Part shown: piece by piece, positions 37,295 through 46,956 of the stretch | Layout of the letters: each line of letters starts with the position of its first letter | Position numbering within the stretch: the stretch's first letter is position 1 | Origin: Hyphomicrobiales bacterium | Lineage (GTDB): Bacteria > Pseudomonadota > Alphaproteobacteria > Rhizobiales > NORP267 | Length of the DNA: 49,340 bases | Direction of reading: 5' to 3' | Assembly: GCA_030688605.1 (NCBI GenBank) | Contig: JAUYJB010000036.1 | Coordinates: forward strand, 1 to 49,340 | The notes under the pieces: generated by a model | What the model was told of the DNA's origin: nothing | The model's database searches: none | What the model saw: only the letters and a program-made list of their open reading frames with translations | Made by a program: the position numbers and the translations under genes

Positions 37295-40200
37295 TCACCT
37301 GCGCAGGAGATCGTGCAGCAGGCTCGCGCCAACGGCGAGCTTCGAGAACGTCAGCGCCCCGTCGCCGGCGATCTCCCGGAGCGAGCGGCGCGTACGTTCC
37401 ACCTCGGCGCGGCGGCTGCCGGCCCATTTCTCGATCCCAGTTTCGCCTGCCTCGCCCGTTGCCAGGACCTGGGCGGTAAGCCGGCGCTGCGCGTCGGCGA
37501 GATTGTCGAGCGTGCTATTGAGCGCCAGGCGACCGAAATAGTCGGCGATGTCCAGCCCATGGGCCAGCTCAACGATGCGGTCGGTCTCGAAATAGGCGCC
37601 GACGGCAAAGAAGGCCCGTGCAACCGCGTCGACGGGTTTTCCTGTGTTCCCGGCGACGAGAACGATGTCCGGCGCCATGGCCAGGGGCTCAAGCGCCGAG
37701 ATGCGTTCGGCGAGCCTGGCGGGCACGCCAAGTTCGCCAAGGCGCTCGCGCGCCCGGTCAAGCCGAGTCCGGGCCTCGGCCGGCAGGACGCTGTCCAGTG
37801 CCGCCGACAGCTCCTCGATGCCCTCCCGGTAACGCTCGACGAGGGCGGCCAGCCCCTCCCCGAACTCGGCGTTGCGCAGGAACCACGCGATCTCGTCCAA
37901 AAGCAGCGACTGCACCTCGCCGTAAAGCTCAAGCTGCACCGTGTTGACAATCTTGTTGTCGAGCGCATCGATCTCGGAATTGAGCGCGGTCATTTGGAAG
38001 CTGTCGCGCGCCGCCGCGAAGGCAGCGGCAATTTTCGGCACGTCGGCGCCGGTCTCGTCGGTGAGGCGGTTGATCATTGTCGGACCGCAGCGATTGATCA
38101 TCGAATTGGCGAGCATGGTGGCGATGATCTCGCGGCGCAGCCGATGCTCATGGATCTCATCGGCGAAGCGTTCGCGCGCTGCCGCCGGGAAATAACGCAT
38201 CAGTTCGGCGCCAAGATAGCTGTCGTCCGGCACGTTCGAGGTGAGAAGGTCGTTGTAGAGCGTGATCTTGGCATAGGCGATGAGGATCGCGATCTCCGGT
38301 CGGGTCAGAGGCCGGCCCTGCTTCTCGCGCTCTGCGAGCGCAGCGTCGTCGGGGAGGTTTTCCACCGCCCGGTCGAGCAGGCTGCGTGCCTCCAGGTCGC
38401 GCATGAACCGTGCCTGGAATTCGAAATCGGCCAAGCCCAGATTTTGGCCGAGCGAAATCGCCAGCGTCTGCATGTAATTGTTGCGCAACACGAGCTTGGC
38501 GACGTCTCGGGCCATCTTGGCGAGAAGCCGGTTGCGATCCGGAACCGAGAGCTTGCCGGCACGCACCGCCGCGCCAAGCGCAATCTTGATATTGACCTCG
38601 AGGTCGGAGGTATTGACGCCGGCGGAATTGTCGATGGCGTCGGAATTAACTCGCCCACCATGGGCGGCGAATTCGATGCGCGCGCGCTGGGTCATGCCAA
38701 GATTGGCCCCCTCGCCGACAACCTTTGCGCGCAATTCCTTGGCCGTGACGCGCACCGCGTCGTTGGCCCGGTCGCCGACCGCCTCGTCGCTCTCTTCGCT
38801 GGCGCGCACATAGGTCCCGATGCCGCCGAACCAGAGCAGCTCGGTCTTGGCCTTGAGCAATCCGTTGATGATTTCGAAAGGCGTCGCCTTGTCCTTGGAA
38901 AGGCCGGTGATGTCGCGCATTTCCTGCGACAGCGGGATCGCCTTGTCTTGCCTCGAAAAAATGCCGCCGCCCTTGGAAATAAGCGTCTTGTCATAGTCCT
39001 GCCAGGACGAGCGCGGCAGCTCGAACAGCTGCTTGCGCTCGGCAAGGCTCGCCGCCGGGTCCGGATCGGGATCGATGAAGATGTCGCGGTGGTCGAAGGC
39101 GGCAACGAGTCGGATCCGGGGTGACAGAAGCATGCCGTTGCCGAACACGTCGCCGGACATATCGCCAATGCCAACGACCGTGAAGGGCGTCGTCTGAATG
39201 TCGACGTCTATCTCCCGGAAATGGCGCTTGATCGCCTCCCAGGCGCCGCGCGCGGTAATCGCCATCTTCTTGTGGTCGTAACCGGCCGAGCCGCCGGAAG
39301 CGAAGGCATCGCCGAGCCAGAAATGGCGGCCTTCCGAAATCTCGTTGGCGATGTCGGAGAAGCTCGCCGTGCCCTTGTCGGCAGCAACCACGAGATAGGG
39401 GTCGTCGCCATCGTGGCGCACGACGCGCGGCGGCGGAATGGTGTGGTCGCCGTCGAGATTGTCGGTCAGGTCGAGCAGGCTCGAGACGAAGATCCTGTAC
39501 GCGGCGACGCCTTCGGCCAGGAGGTCCTCACGGCTGCCGCCCGCCGGCGGCCGCTTCAACACGAAGCCGCCCTTGGCGCCGACCGGGACGATGACAGCAT
39601 TCTTGACCTGCTGGGCCTTTGCAAGACCGAGCACCTCGGTGCGGAAATCGTGCGGCCGGTCGGACCAGCGCACGCCGCCGCGGGCGACCTCCCCGAACCG
39701 GAGATGCACGCCCTCGACGCGGGGGGAGTAGACGAAGATCTCCGCAAAGGGGCGCGGCTTAGGCAGCTCTTCGACCGCGGTGGAGTGGATCTTGAAGGCC
39801 ATGGTTGCCTTCGCCGCGCCGTCGGGATCGCGCTGATAGACGTTCGTTCGCGAGGTCGCCATGACGAGATTGGCGAAGCGGCGGATGATGCGGTCCTCAT
39901 CGAGCATTTCGACCCCCTGCAGCGCTTCTTCGATGCGCTTGAGGATCGTTTCGCTTTCACCCGCGCGCCCGTCCATATCGAGGTTGAGATCGGGATCGAA
40001 GCGGGTCCGGAACAGCCCAATGAGCTGGACGGCGATCTCGGAGTGCCGGTTCAGCGTCGTCGACATGTAGCCCTGGCCGAAGGGAATATGCGCCTGCCGC
40101 AGATAGCGGGAATAGGCACGCAATATGGCAACCTCGCGCCAGGAAAGGCCGCCGCGCAGCACCAGGCCGTTATAGCCATCGTTCTCGGCCGCGCCGCGCC

Positions 40201-42154
40201 ATACTGCCATGAAGCAGTCCTCCAGCGGCCCGCCCAGCCGCGGCAGTGCGACCGGCTTGCCATCGGCGGTCTCCAGCGCCATCTCGTGCAGCCAGACTTT
40301 CTCCGAATCGGCCGGATTGATGCCATAAGTGCGCTCGTTGACGACGCGAAAGCCCATATGCTCCAGCATCGGAACGCGGCTCGACAAGGTGATATGCTCG
40401 CCGAGGTGAAACAGTTTCAGGCGCAGCCGTGCGCTGTCGCCCACCCGATCGGAATGGGGCACGAAATCGATGGCGATGCGGTGGTCCTCGGTGAGTTTGT
40501 CGATGATGGCGATGTCCTGGACCGCATCCTCGGCCGCAAACGCCTCCTGATAGGCGATCGAGAAGGCGTTGCGATATTTGTCGAGCAGCGCCTGAACCTG
40601 TTGCGGCTCGATACCGCGCGCGAGCACGGCGTGGACATTGTTGTCCCAAGTGCGCAAGAGCCGGCCGATATCCGTCTCGAGCTGCCGTTCCGGCGGGTCC
40701 GGGGTCTTGCCCTCGTAGCGACCGATAATGTAGTGGACGCGCACCAGCGCGCCTTCCAGGAATGCCGGATAATAGGCCGAAATCCGGCCCTCATAGATCT
40801 TTGCCAGATATTCACCGATGACGGCACGCCCCTGCGTCGAGTAGTGATCGCGCGGCACGTAAACCATCACGGAGACGAAACGATCGAACTTGTCCGGACG
40901 CGTCAGTACACGCAGGCGCGGATGTTCGTCGAGCTGGAGGATGGCGAGCGCAAAGCGGGTCAGGGTTTCCAGGTCGATCTGGAACAGCTCGTCGCGCGGG
41001 AACTGCTCCAGTACGTTGATCAACGCCTTGCCGGAATGTCCGGTCGGGTCGAATCCGGCGCGGTGCAGCACGTGGTCGACCTTGCGCCGCAGGAAGGGGA
41101 TGTTGCGGGCGCTTCTGTTGTAGGCGGAAGAGGTGAACAGGCCGACGAGACGCAATTCGCCGGTCAGGTCGCCGTCAGCCGAGAACAGCTTGATGCCGAC
41201 ATAGTCCATATGCACGCGCCGGTGGATGCGCGAGCGTACATTGGCCTTGGTAACGATCAGCGGCGCCGGCTGCATCAGGAACTCGCGCAGTTCCGGCGTG
41301 AAGATGACGAGCTCGCGACCGCGGCGCAGCACCTTGACGTCCGGATTGCTGAGGATGCCGAGACCGGTCTTGGCGAGACGCTCCAGCCCGCCAGCTCCGG
41401 CCTTTCCGTTGAAGGCGTACTCGCGCATACCGAGCAGGGTGAAATTGTCCTCTGCCAGCCAGCGCAGAAACTCGATCGTTTCGGCGATCTCGTCGACAGG
41501 CATCGGCGGCGGGGCTTTTCGAAAGCTCTCGATGGCCTCTTCCAGCCGTGCCAACATCGCCGGCCAGTCATTGACCGCCATGCGGCAATCGTCGAGCACG
41601 CCGGAAAGCGACTCGGCAAGCTCTTTGCGCGCCGCGGCGCGCTCCATGCGCTCGACATGGATGTGGATGTGGCTTTCGCGCACGACCCCTTCAGTCGCGT
41701 TATCCCCCGGCTTTCCCTCAGCCACAGGTCCGGTGCGCCGGCCTGCCTTGTCGCGGGGAACCGCCAGCAGCGGGTGCAACGCCAGATGCACCTTCAGCCC
41801 GCGATCCTGCAACTCGCTCATCACCGAATCGACCAGAAACGGCATATTATCGTTGGTGATATCAATGACCGTGACCGGCGTGCGCCAGCCATATTCGGAG
41901 AGCACCGAAATGTCCGGATTGGCGATGCGGATCTTGTGGCGACCGGGCTTGCGCCGTTGCAGATGCTCCCAGGCATCGAGCGCCACCGCCGCCACGTCTT
42001 CGTAGCTGTATTGCGCGAGGTCGTCGGCAATCCCGTGTGCGAGCAAGAGGGCGATGAAGCCGGTGGCGTCCGCGTCGATGTCGCGGGTCGCCCGCGCCGC
42101 CGCGATCACATGGTCCGCGAGATCCTGGTTTGCCTGTTCGGCGGGTAACGCCAT
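37295..42154 (-). CDS. NAD-specific glutamate dehydrogenase (large bacterial type)
   Basis: A 1619-residue protein matching the ~180-kDa NAD-dependent glutamate dehydrogenases (Bac_GDH family) that convert glutamate to 2-oxoglutarate and ammonia. An ACT-like N-terminal regulatory region (to about residue 700) precedes the catalytic core, where GGVRWSDRPHDFRTEVLGL near residue 825 and the lysine-bearing GAKGGFVLKRPP near residue 865 are typical. The dinucleotide-binding part includes VVGIGDMSGDVFGNGML near residue 1005. ATG 42154 has GAGGA upstream. The open frame continues to 42343, but that part is the translated ~100-bp interspersed repeat. Catabolic role is inferred from family. Confidence 0.95.
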   Translation of the reverse strand: MALPAEQANQDLADHVIAAARATRDIDADATGFIALLLAHGIADDLAQYSYEDVAAVALDAWEHLQRRKPGRHKIRIANPDISVLSEYGWRTPVTVIDITNDNMPFLVDSVMSELQDRGLKVHLALHPLLAVPRDKAGRRTGPVAEGKPGDNATEGVVRESHIHIHVERMERAAARKELAESLSGVLDDCRMAVNDWPAMLARLEEAIESFRKAPPPMPVDEIAETIEFLRWLAEDNFTLLGMREYAFNGKAGAGGLERLAKTGLGILSNPDVKVLRRGRELVIFTPELREFLMQPAPLIVTKANVRSRIHRRVHMDYVGIKLFSADGDLTGELRLVGLFTSSAYNRSARNIPFLRRKVDHVLHRAGFDPTGHSGKALINVLEQFPRDELFQIDLETLTRFALAILQLDEHPRLRVLTRPDKFDRFVSVMVYVPRDHYSTQGRAVIGEYLAKIYEGRISAYYPAFLEGALVRVHYIIGRYEGKTPDPPERQLETDIGRLLRTWDNNVHAVLARGIEPQQVQALLDKYRNAFSIAYQEAFAAEDAVQDIAIIDKLTEDHRIAIDFVPHSDRVGDSARLRLKLFHLGEHITLSSRVPMLEHMGFRVVNERTYGINPADSEKVWLHEMALETADGKPVALPRLGGPLEDCFMAVWRGAAENDGYNGLVLRGGLSWREVAILRAYSRYLRQAHIPFGQGYMSTTLNRHSEIAVQLIGLFRTRFDPDLNLDMDGRAGESETILKRIEEALQGVEMLDEDRIIRRFANLVMATSRTNVYQRDPDGAAKATMAFKIHSTAVEELPKPRPFAEIFVYSPRVEGVHLRFGEVARGGVRWSDRPHDFRTEVLGLAKAQQVKNAVIVPVGAKGGFVLKRPPAGGSREDLLAEGVAAYRIFVSSLLDLTDNLDGDHTIPPPRVVRHDGDDPYLVVAADKGTASFSDIANEISEGRHFWLGDAFASGGSAGYDHKKMAITARGAWEAIKRHFREIDVDIQTTPFTVVGIGDMSGDVFGNGMLLSPRIRLVAAFDHRDIFIDPDPDPAASLAERKQLFELPRSSWQDYDKTLISKGGGIFSRQDKAIPLSQEMRDITGLSKDKATPFEIINGLLKAKTELLWFGGIGTYVRASEESDEAVGDRANDAVRVTAKELRAKVVGEGANLGMTQRARIEFAAHGGRVNSDAIDNSAGVNTSDLEVNIKIALGAAVRAGKLSVPDRNRLLAKMARDVAKLVLRNNYMQTLAISLGQNLGLADFEFQARFMRDLEARSLLDRAVENLPDDAALAEREKQGRPLTRPEIAILIAYAKITLYNDLLTSNVPDDSYLGAELMRYFPAAARERFADEIHEHRLRREIIATMLANSMINRCGPTMINRLTDETGADVPKIAAAFAAARDSFQMTALNSEIDALDNKIVNTVQLELYGEVQSLLLDEIAWFLRNAEFGEGLAALVERYREGIEELSAALDSVLPAEARTRLDRARERLGELGVPARLAERISALEPLAMAPDIVLVAGNTGKPVDAVARAFFAVGAYFETDRIVELAHGLDIADYFGRLALNSTLDNLADAQRRLTAQVLATGEAGETGIEKWAGSRRAEVERTRRSLREIAGDGALTFSKLAVGASLLHDLLRR

Positions 42155-42190
42155 GGTGCTGTCCTCAAAAAATTCCGGCCGGGACCGTAG

Positions 42191-42290
42191 ACCGAAATCC
42201 ACGTTATCCGTAACGGATTTCGCTCCTGTCCTTTTGGTTGAGCATGTTCTTTTCGCAAAACCGGTTGCCACTTTTGCGGACCACGCTCTA
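42191..42290 (+). repeat. Interspersed ~100-bp repeat, copy 2
   Basis: Second copy of the block at 1471-1571, in the same orientation on the plus strand. Its left half is near-palindromic: CGAAATCC and GGATTTCG flank GTTATCCGTAAC. The right half shares AGCATGTTCTT, TCGCAAAACCGGTT and TTTTGCGGACCACGCTCTA with copy 1. It sits 36 bases upstream of the NAD-GDH start codon, so it lies in or just before that gene's promoter or leader region. Confidence 0.75.
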
Positions 42291-42415
42291 GCGGCCAATT
42301 CTGGGCCAGGCCCGTGAACAAACGATAACCGACCGGCAGGCATTATAGAGATTATTGGGAGGCCGGCGGCGGGCCTTTCACGGCCTCGCGCGATTGTTAA
42401 GCAGGCGTGCCGCGG

Positions 42416-43027
42416 TTACAGCTCGACCAATTGGTTGGGCAGCTCGTTGCGGTCGCCGGCGGTAAGCGGGAAGTGCCTGGCCAGCACCTCGCCGCAGATC
42501 GCGATTGCCTTGACGAAGCCCGCCGCCGGGCGGCCATTGCGCGCGGCGGCGACGAGAGCGGCCGCCGCCTCGTCCCAGACGGCAGCATCGACCCTTTCAT
42601 AGATCCCTTGATCGGCCACGACTTCCGCATACCGTTCCGCCTCCGATACGAAAATCAGCACGCCGGTGCGGGCTTCCGTCATGTGCAGCCCATGGGTGAG
42701 GAACAATTCGAACGCATGGCGGTGGGCGCGCCTTCGCTTGACCGGCCCCGGCACGAGGCGGACGCGCAGCGGGGTCCAGGCAAGGGCGAGCGCCAGGGCC
42801 AAGAACAAGGCAAGCTGCGCCACATAGATGATCTGCACCGGCCACAGAGTGAGCAGGATCAGCGGCGCCGGCAGGATGAGCGCGGCAAGTGCCGCCCACA
42901 GCAGCGGAATATAGCGGTAATCGTCGCTTGCCCGGGCAAAGACGCAGAAGATTTCGCCGCTGGTCATCGCCTCTGCCATCCGAATCGCGGCTGAGATCTC
43001 CTCGCGTTCCTGTTCGCCGATGCTCAT
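42416..43027 (-). CDS. TPM domain membrane protein
   Basis: A 203-residue protein with two central membrane helices (about residues 43-60 and 62-85) and a TPM-type (TLP18.3/Psb32/MOLO-1) domain split around them. TSGEIFCVFARASDDYRYIP near residue 22 and the later block ARTGVLIFVSEAERYAEVVADQGI near residue 118 are characteristic. The family is often linked to quality control or phosphatase-like roles, not settled. It starts 3 bp after the stop of the neighbouring TPM gene and is the last gene of a lemA-TPM-TPM unit. Confidence 0.82.
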   Translation of the reverse strand: MSIGEQEREEISAAIRMAEAMTSGEIFCVFARASDDYRYIPLLWAALAALILPAPLILLTLWPVQIIYVAQLALFLALALALAWTPLRVRLVPGPVKRRRAHRHAFELFLTHGLHMTEARTGVLIFVSEAERYAEVVADQGIYERVDAAVWDEAAAALVAAARNGRPAAGFVKAIAICGEVLARHFPLTAGDRNELPNQLVEL

Positions 43028-43030
43028 GGG

Positions 43031-43762
43031 CTACCAGCTCCCCGACGATCCACCGCCGCCGAAACTGCCGCCGCCGCCGGAAAATCCGCCGCCTGACGAA
43101 CTCCAAGAGCCGCCTGACGAGCTGCCCGACGACCAGCGCCCGCCCGTTGTGCCGCCGCGCCAAATAAGGATGAAAATGAGGATAACGAACAAGAAAATCA
43201 TCACCGGGAAGACCATCGCAAACAGCTCGTCCTTGACCTCCGGCCGCGTGGCGGCACGCTCGGCGATCGCCGCGGCGTCGCCGGTCAGCGCGCTGATGAC
43301 GTCGTCGGCGCCGGCCATGATGCCGCCGGCCATGTCGCCGGCGCGAAAGCGCGGCAGGATAGATGTCTCGATGATGATCTTGGTGAGCGCGTCGGTGAGC
43401 GTGCCTTCGAGCCCATAGCCGACCTCGATGCGCACCGTGCGCTCGTTCGGCGCAACGATCAGCAGGACGCCGTTGTTCTTGTCCTTCTGGCCGATCGCCC
43501 AATGGCGGCCGAGCTGGTAGCCGAAATCCTCAATGGACGTGTCCTGCAGCGAGGAAAGCGTGACGATGACGAGCTGGTCGGTGGTTTTTTCTTCCAACGC
43601 CTGGAGCTTGGCGGCGAGCGCGGTTTCTTGCGCGGCGTCCAGGAGCCCGGCCTCGTCGACGACCCGGCCGGTCAGGTTGGGAAAGACGAGCTCGGCGGCG
43701 AGCGCCGCGCCGCAGGCGGGTAACACCGCCAGCACCACCAGTGCTGATGTCCACCGCTTCAT
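43031..43762 (-). CDS. TPM domain secreted membrane-anchored protein with Ser/Gly tail
   Basis: A 243-residue protein with a signal peptide (MKRWTSALVVLAVLPACGAALA), a periplasmic TPM domain at about 28-160 (LTGRVVDEAGLLDA, TTDQLVIVTL, NNGVLLIVAPNERTVRIEVGYGLEG), one membrane helix near 193-210, and a C-terminal run of Ser, Gly and Trp. This layout is that of YgcG-like TPM proteins. ATG 43762 was preferred over a TTG at 43801 because it begins the signal peptide. It lies between lemA and a second TPM gene, so the three probably work together at the envelope, function unknown. Confidence 0.85.
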   Translation of the reverse strand: MKRWTSALVVLAVLPACGAALAAELVFPNLTGRVVDEAGLLDAAQETALAAKLQALEEKTTDQLVIVTLSSLQDTSIEDFGYQLGRHWAIGQKDKNNGVLLIVAPNERTVRIEVGYGLEGTLTDALTKIIIETSILPRFRAGDMAGGIMAGADDVISALTGDAAAIAERAATRPEVKDELFAMVFPVMIFLFVILIFILIWRGGTTGGRWSSGSSSGGSWSSSGGGFSGGGGSFGGGGSSGSW

Positions 43763-43797
43763 GGCCTGGTCTGCGCCGCGCTCATGGAGATTGCCCG

Positions 43798-44412
43798 TCA
43801 ATTGAAGTTGACTTGGGGCACCTCCTTCGTGCCCTCGGCGACTGAGAACTGCTGCATCGGCTGACGGTCGGAATAGAGCACCGCCTTCCAGATCACGCCG
43901 GGGAAGGTCTTCAGTTCCGTGTTGTAGAGCCGCACCGCCTCGATATAGTCGCGCCGGGCCACCGAAATCCGGTTCTCGGTGCCCTCGAGCTGCGACTGCA
44001 GGGCGAGAAAATTCTGGTTCGCCTTCAGGTCCGGATAGTTCTCCACTACCGCCAGCAGGCGGGAAAGCGCACCGGTCAGTGCCGCCTGGTTCTGCTGGAA
44101 CGCTTCGAAGGCGGCAGGATTGGTCAGAATGTCCGGGGGGATCTGCGTCTGCGTCGCTTTGGCGCGGGCCGCGACCACCGCCTCCAGTACCTCCCTTTCG
44201 TGCGCGGCATAGCCCTTCACCGTCTCGACCAGATTCGGGATCAGATCGGCGCGGCGCTGATACTGGTTTTCGACCTGGCTCCAGGCTGCGGTGGCCTGCT
44301 CCTCATAGGTCGGAATCGCATTGACGCCGCAGCCGGAGAGCAAGATTCCGGCGAGGACGACCAGCAGGATTTTCCAGGAGACGGGAAAGGTGGCGGCAAA
44401 TGAATTGGGCAT
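43798..44412 (-). CDS. LemA family protein
   Basis: A 204-residue LemA protein. The N terminus is a hydrophobic signal with a lipobox-like LLSGC (Cys28), so it is probably a lipoprotein or anchored in the inner membrane facing the periplasm. Conserved LemA blocks are QYQRRADLIPNLVETVKGYAAHE near residue 50, ENYPDLKANQNFLALQSQLEGTENRI near residue 127, and FPGVIWKAV near residue 173. A GGGAGG site precedes the ATG. It is first in the lemA-TPM-TPM unit; LemA next to TPM proteins is common across bacteria. Role unknown. Confidence 0.9.
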   Translation of the reverse strand: MPNSFAATFPVSWKILLVVLAGILLSGCGVNAIPTYEEQATAAWSQVENQYQRRADLIPNLVETVKGYAAHEREVLEAVVAARAKATQTQIPPDILTNPAAFEAFQQNQAALTGALSRLLAVVENYPDLKANQNFLALQSQLEGTENRISVARRDYIEAVRLYNTELKTFPGVIWKAVLYSDRQPMQQFSVAEGTKEVPQVNFN

Positions 44413-44593
44413 AACGGGAAAACCTCCCGCGGTTCGGCGTTGCGGACGGTGCGAAGGTGAGTCGCATTCAGCTTAATGAATTCCAGCCGCTCATACAAAG
44501 GGAAGCTTGGCGTGGACCGGTGGCGGCACAGTGACATTTTTTCCTCTGATGAGCGCCTCTTGACTCCATTCTGGGTTCATGGATTCCTGATGA

Positions 44594-44608
44594 GAACAAA
44601 ACAGGAAC
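44594..44608 (-). promoter_or_regulatory. LexA (SOS) box of the imuA-imuB-dnaE2 operon
   Basis: GAAC at 44594-44597, seven bases and GAAC at 44605-44608 read GTTC-N7-GTTC on the other strand, the alphaproteobacterial LexA operator. It ends 19 bases before the imuA ATG, overlapping the expected promoter. The cassette is known to be SOS-controlled in alphaproteobacteria. Confidence 0.85.
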
Positions 44609-44627
44609 ATGTTCGAGTTGAGAGCGG

Positions 44628-45470
44628 ATGCCCATGGCCAGAGTGCTTGTCGAGGAGTTGAGGCGGAAAATCGCCGCCATCGAGGCGCGGCCTCTGGTGG
44701 TGCCAGGGGGGGCCGTGCCGGGCGAGGCCATGCGGCATGCAGGCGAAGGGCGGTCTGTCGTGCCGCTCGGCGTGCCGGAGATCGATCATCTCCTGGGCGG
44801 CGGCCTGGCCCGCGGCGATTTGCACGAGGTGACGGGTGCGACACCACGCCAGGATGGGGCCGCAACCGGCTTCGCGCTGGCGCTCGCAGCCCGGCTGATG
44901 GCGATGATGCGCCCCGGCCCCCTGCTCTGGGCGCAGCAGGCGATGAGTGCCCAGGAGGCGGGCGCGCCCTATGGGCCAGGGCTCAGCCTGTTGGGGCTTA
45001 ATCCGGGCCGGCTTTTGATCGTCCACTCGGGAAATGCCCGCGACACGTTGTGGGCGGCGGAGGAGGGGCTTTCCTGCCGGGCGCTCGCCCTCGTCCTCGC
45101 CGAGCTCTGGGATGGGCGTGCCTTGAGCCTCATTGCAAGCCGCAGGCTGCGCCTCGCCGCCCAGGCTTCCGGCGTGCCGGTGCTGCTGCTCAGCGGGCGC
45201 AACGCCGATGCCCCGTCGGCCGCTTCGACCCGCTGGAGCGTCGCCGCGCGCTCCGACGCCGGCCTGAGTTTCTCGGCACACGCTCTTGGCCGGCCGCGCT
45301 GGAAGATTGCCCTTGACAAGAACCGCGGCGGGCGCCTCGGCGCCTGGACCGTCGAATGGAAGTCCGATGCGTACCGTTTCCACCTTTCGTCCGCGCATTC
45401 TGGCGCTTTGGCTGCCCTATCTTTCGACCGACCGGATCATGCGCGATCGGCGGCGCACGGCGCCGAATGA
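44628..45470 (+). CDS. imuA: ImuA, SOS mutagenesis protein
   Basis: A 280-residue RecA-related protein, part of the ImuA-ImuB-DnaE2 translesion complex made after DNA damage. Similarity to the family begins at residue 10; LGVPEIDHLLGGGLARGDLHEVTG (about residues 47-70) corresponds to the RecA/SulA-like core. The P-loop of RecA is not retained, as is usual for ImuA. ATG 44628 or 44634 could be used. A LexA box ends 19 bases upstream. Its 3' end overlaps imuB by 104 bp in a different frame, which is unusually long and suggests tight coupling of translation. Confidence 0.9.
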   Translation: MPMARVLVEELRRKIAAIEARPLVVPGGAVPGEAMRHAGEGRSVVPLGVPEIDHLLGGGLARGDLHEVTGATPRQDGAATGFALALAARLMAMMRPGPLLWAQQAMSAQEAGAPYGPGLSLLGLNPGRLLIVHSGNARDTLWAAEEGLSCRALALVLAELWDGRALSLIASRRLRLAAQASGVPVLLLSGRNADAPSAASTRWSVAARSDAGLSFSAHALGRPRWKIALDKNRGGRLGAWTVEWKSDAYRFHLSSAHSGALAALSFDRPDHARSAAHGAE

Positions 45471-46952
45471 GGCGAGCAGGACGGCTCTGCTCGTCACGGT
45501 GGCCAAGACGGAAAAGGCCCTGCGCCTCGTCGCTCTCAACAAGGCGGCGGCCTGCGCCGGTCTTACCTCCGGCATGGCACTCGCCGACGCCCGCGCCATG
45601 CTGCCCGTCCTGGACGTGGTCGAGGATGGTCCTGAGGCCGACGCGGCGCTGTTGCGTGATGTCGCCCAATGGTGCGGCCGCTATACGCCGCTGGTTGCAC
45701 TCGATCGCCCGCGCGGCCTGTTTCTCGATATTTGCGGTTGTGCGCATCTCTTCGGCGGCGAGGCCGCTCTCGTCGACGACCTTCTTATGCGCCTTGCCGG
45801 CGCCGGATTTGCCGCTGCGGCGGCCGTTGCGCCGACGCCGGGCGCGGCCTTTGCGCTTGCCCGCCATGGCGGCGGCTTCATCGCCGAGGACGGCATTGTC
45901 GACGCCCTGGCGCCGCTGCCTCTGTCGGCCCTGCGTCTCGATCAGGAAAACGTGGCGGCGGCAGACCGCCTCGGCCTGAAGCGCATCGGCCAGCTCATCG
46001 ATGCGCCGCGCGCGCCCCTTGCTGCCCGCCTCGGCGAAACTCTGCTGAAGCGTTTCGACCAGGCGCTCGGCCGCATGGCCGAGCCGATCTCGCCGCTTAC
46101 ACCCGTGCCGCGCTTTTCCGCCGAACGCCGCTTTATCGAGCCGCTCGCCCTTGCCGACGGCATCGCTGCCTGCCTTAAATCGCTGACAACCCATCTTGCC
46201 GCGGCGCTGGAACGGCGCGGCGGCGGCGCGCGGCGCCTCGATCTGGTTCTGTTCGGAGTTGCCGGCAGCCGCGTGAGCATCACCGTCAGCACCAGCCGGC
46301 CGCTGCGCGACGCCGGTCGCATGGCGGAGCTTCTCAACGAGCGTCTCGCGGCCTTGGCTCCCCGCGCGGATAAGGACACGGGCTTCGATGTCATCCGCCT
46401 GTCGGCGCCGGTCACCGCGCCGCTCGATCCGGTTCAGATCGGCATAACGGATGGCTCCTTGGGCGGAGATGGCGGGAGCGAGGATCTCGCCCGCCTGATC
46501 GACCGGCTCGGCGCCCGGTTCGGCCTGCGCCGCATCGTCCGGCTCAGCCCCCTGGACAGCCATATTCCCGAATTCGCCGTCGCCGCCGTGCCCGCCGCGC
46601 TCGAAGCCCCGCGCAAGAGTGCCCCTTGGCCGCAAGATGCGAGCGCGGAAGACGATGATGCACCGGCGCGGCCCGTGCGCCTCATCGAGCCGCCCGAGCC
46701 GGTCGACGCCATCGCCGAGGTGCCGGACGGCCCGCCGGTGCGCTTTTCCTGGCGCAGGATGAGCCACCGCGTCGCCCGCGCCGAGGGACCGGAGCGCATC
46801 GCGCCGGAATGGTGGCGCGGCAACGGGGCGCATCTCACCCGCGACTATTACCGGGTCGAGGACGAAGATGGCCGGCGTTTCTGGCTCTATCGCGCCGGGC
46901 TGTACACCCAGGAAACGGCATCTCCCCGCTGGTTCATCCACGGGATTTTCGC

Positions 46953-46956
<4 letters not shown>
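45367..46956 (+). CDS. imuB: ImuB, inactive Y-family polymerase-like protein
   Basis: A 529-residue protein related to Y-family polymerases but catalytically dead, as known for ImuB. The N-terminal [14 protein letters not shown] replaces the polymerase's first acidic motif. [13 protein letters not shown] near residue 118 retains the family's second block, but the acidic pair of active enzymes is not intact. ImuB links DnaE2 and ImuA to the sliding clamp. The C-terminal segment (about 440-529) is the ImuB-specific tail. The start [10 protein letters not shown] lies inside imuA; the stop overlaps the dnaE2 start (ATGA). Confidence 0.92.

Noticed and set aside
39221-42148. 975-codon plus-strand open frame
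   Set aside because: Antisense to NAD-GDH, which has clear family motifs in the other direction; the long frame is a high-GC artefact.
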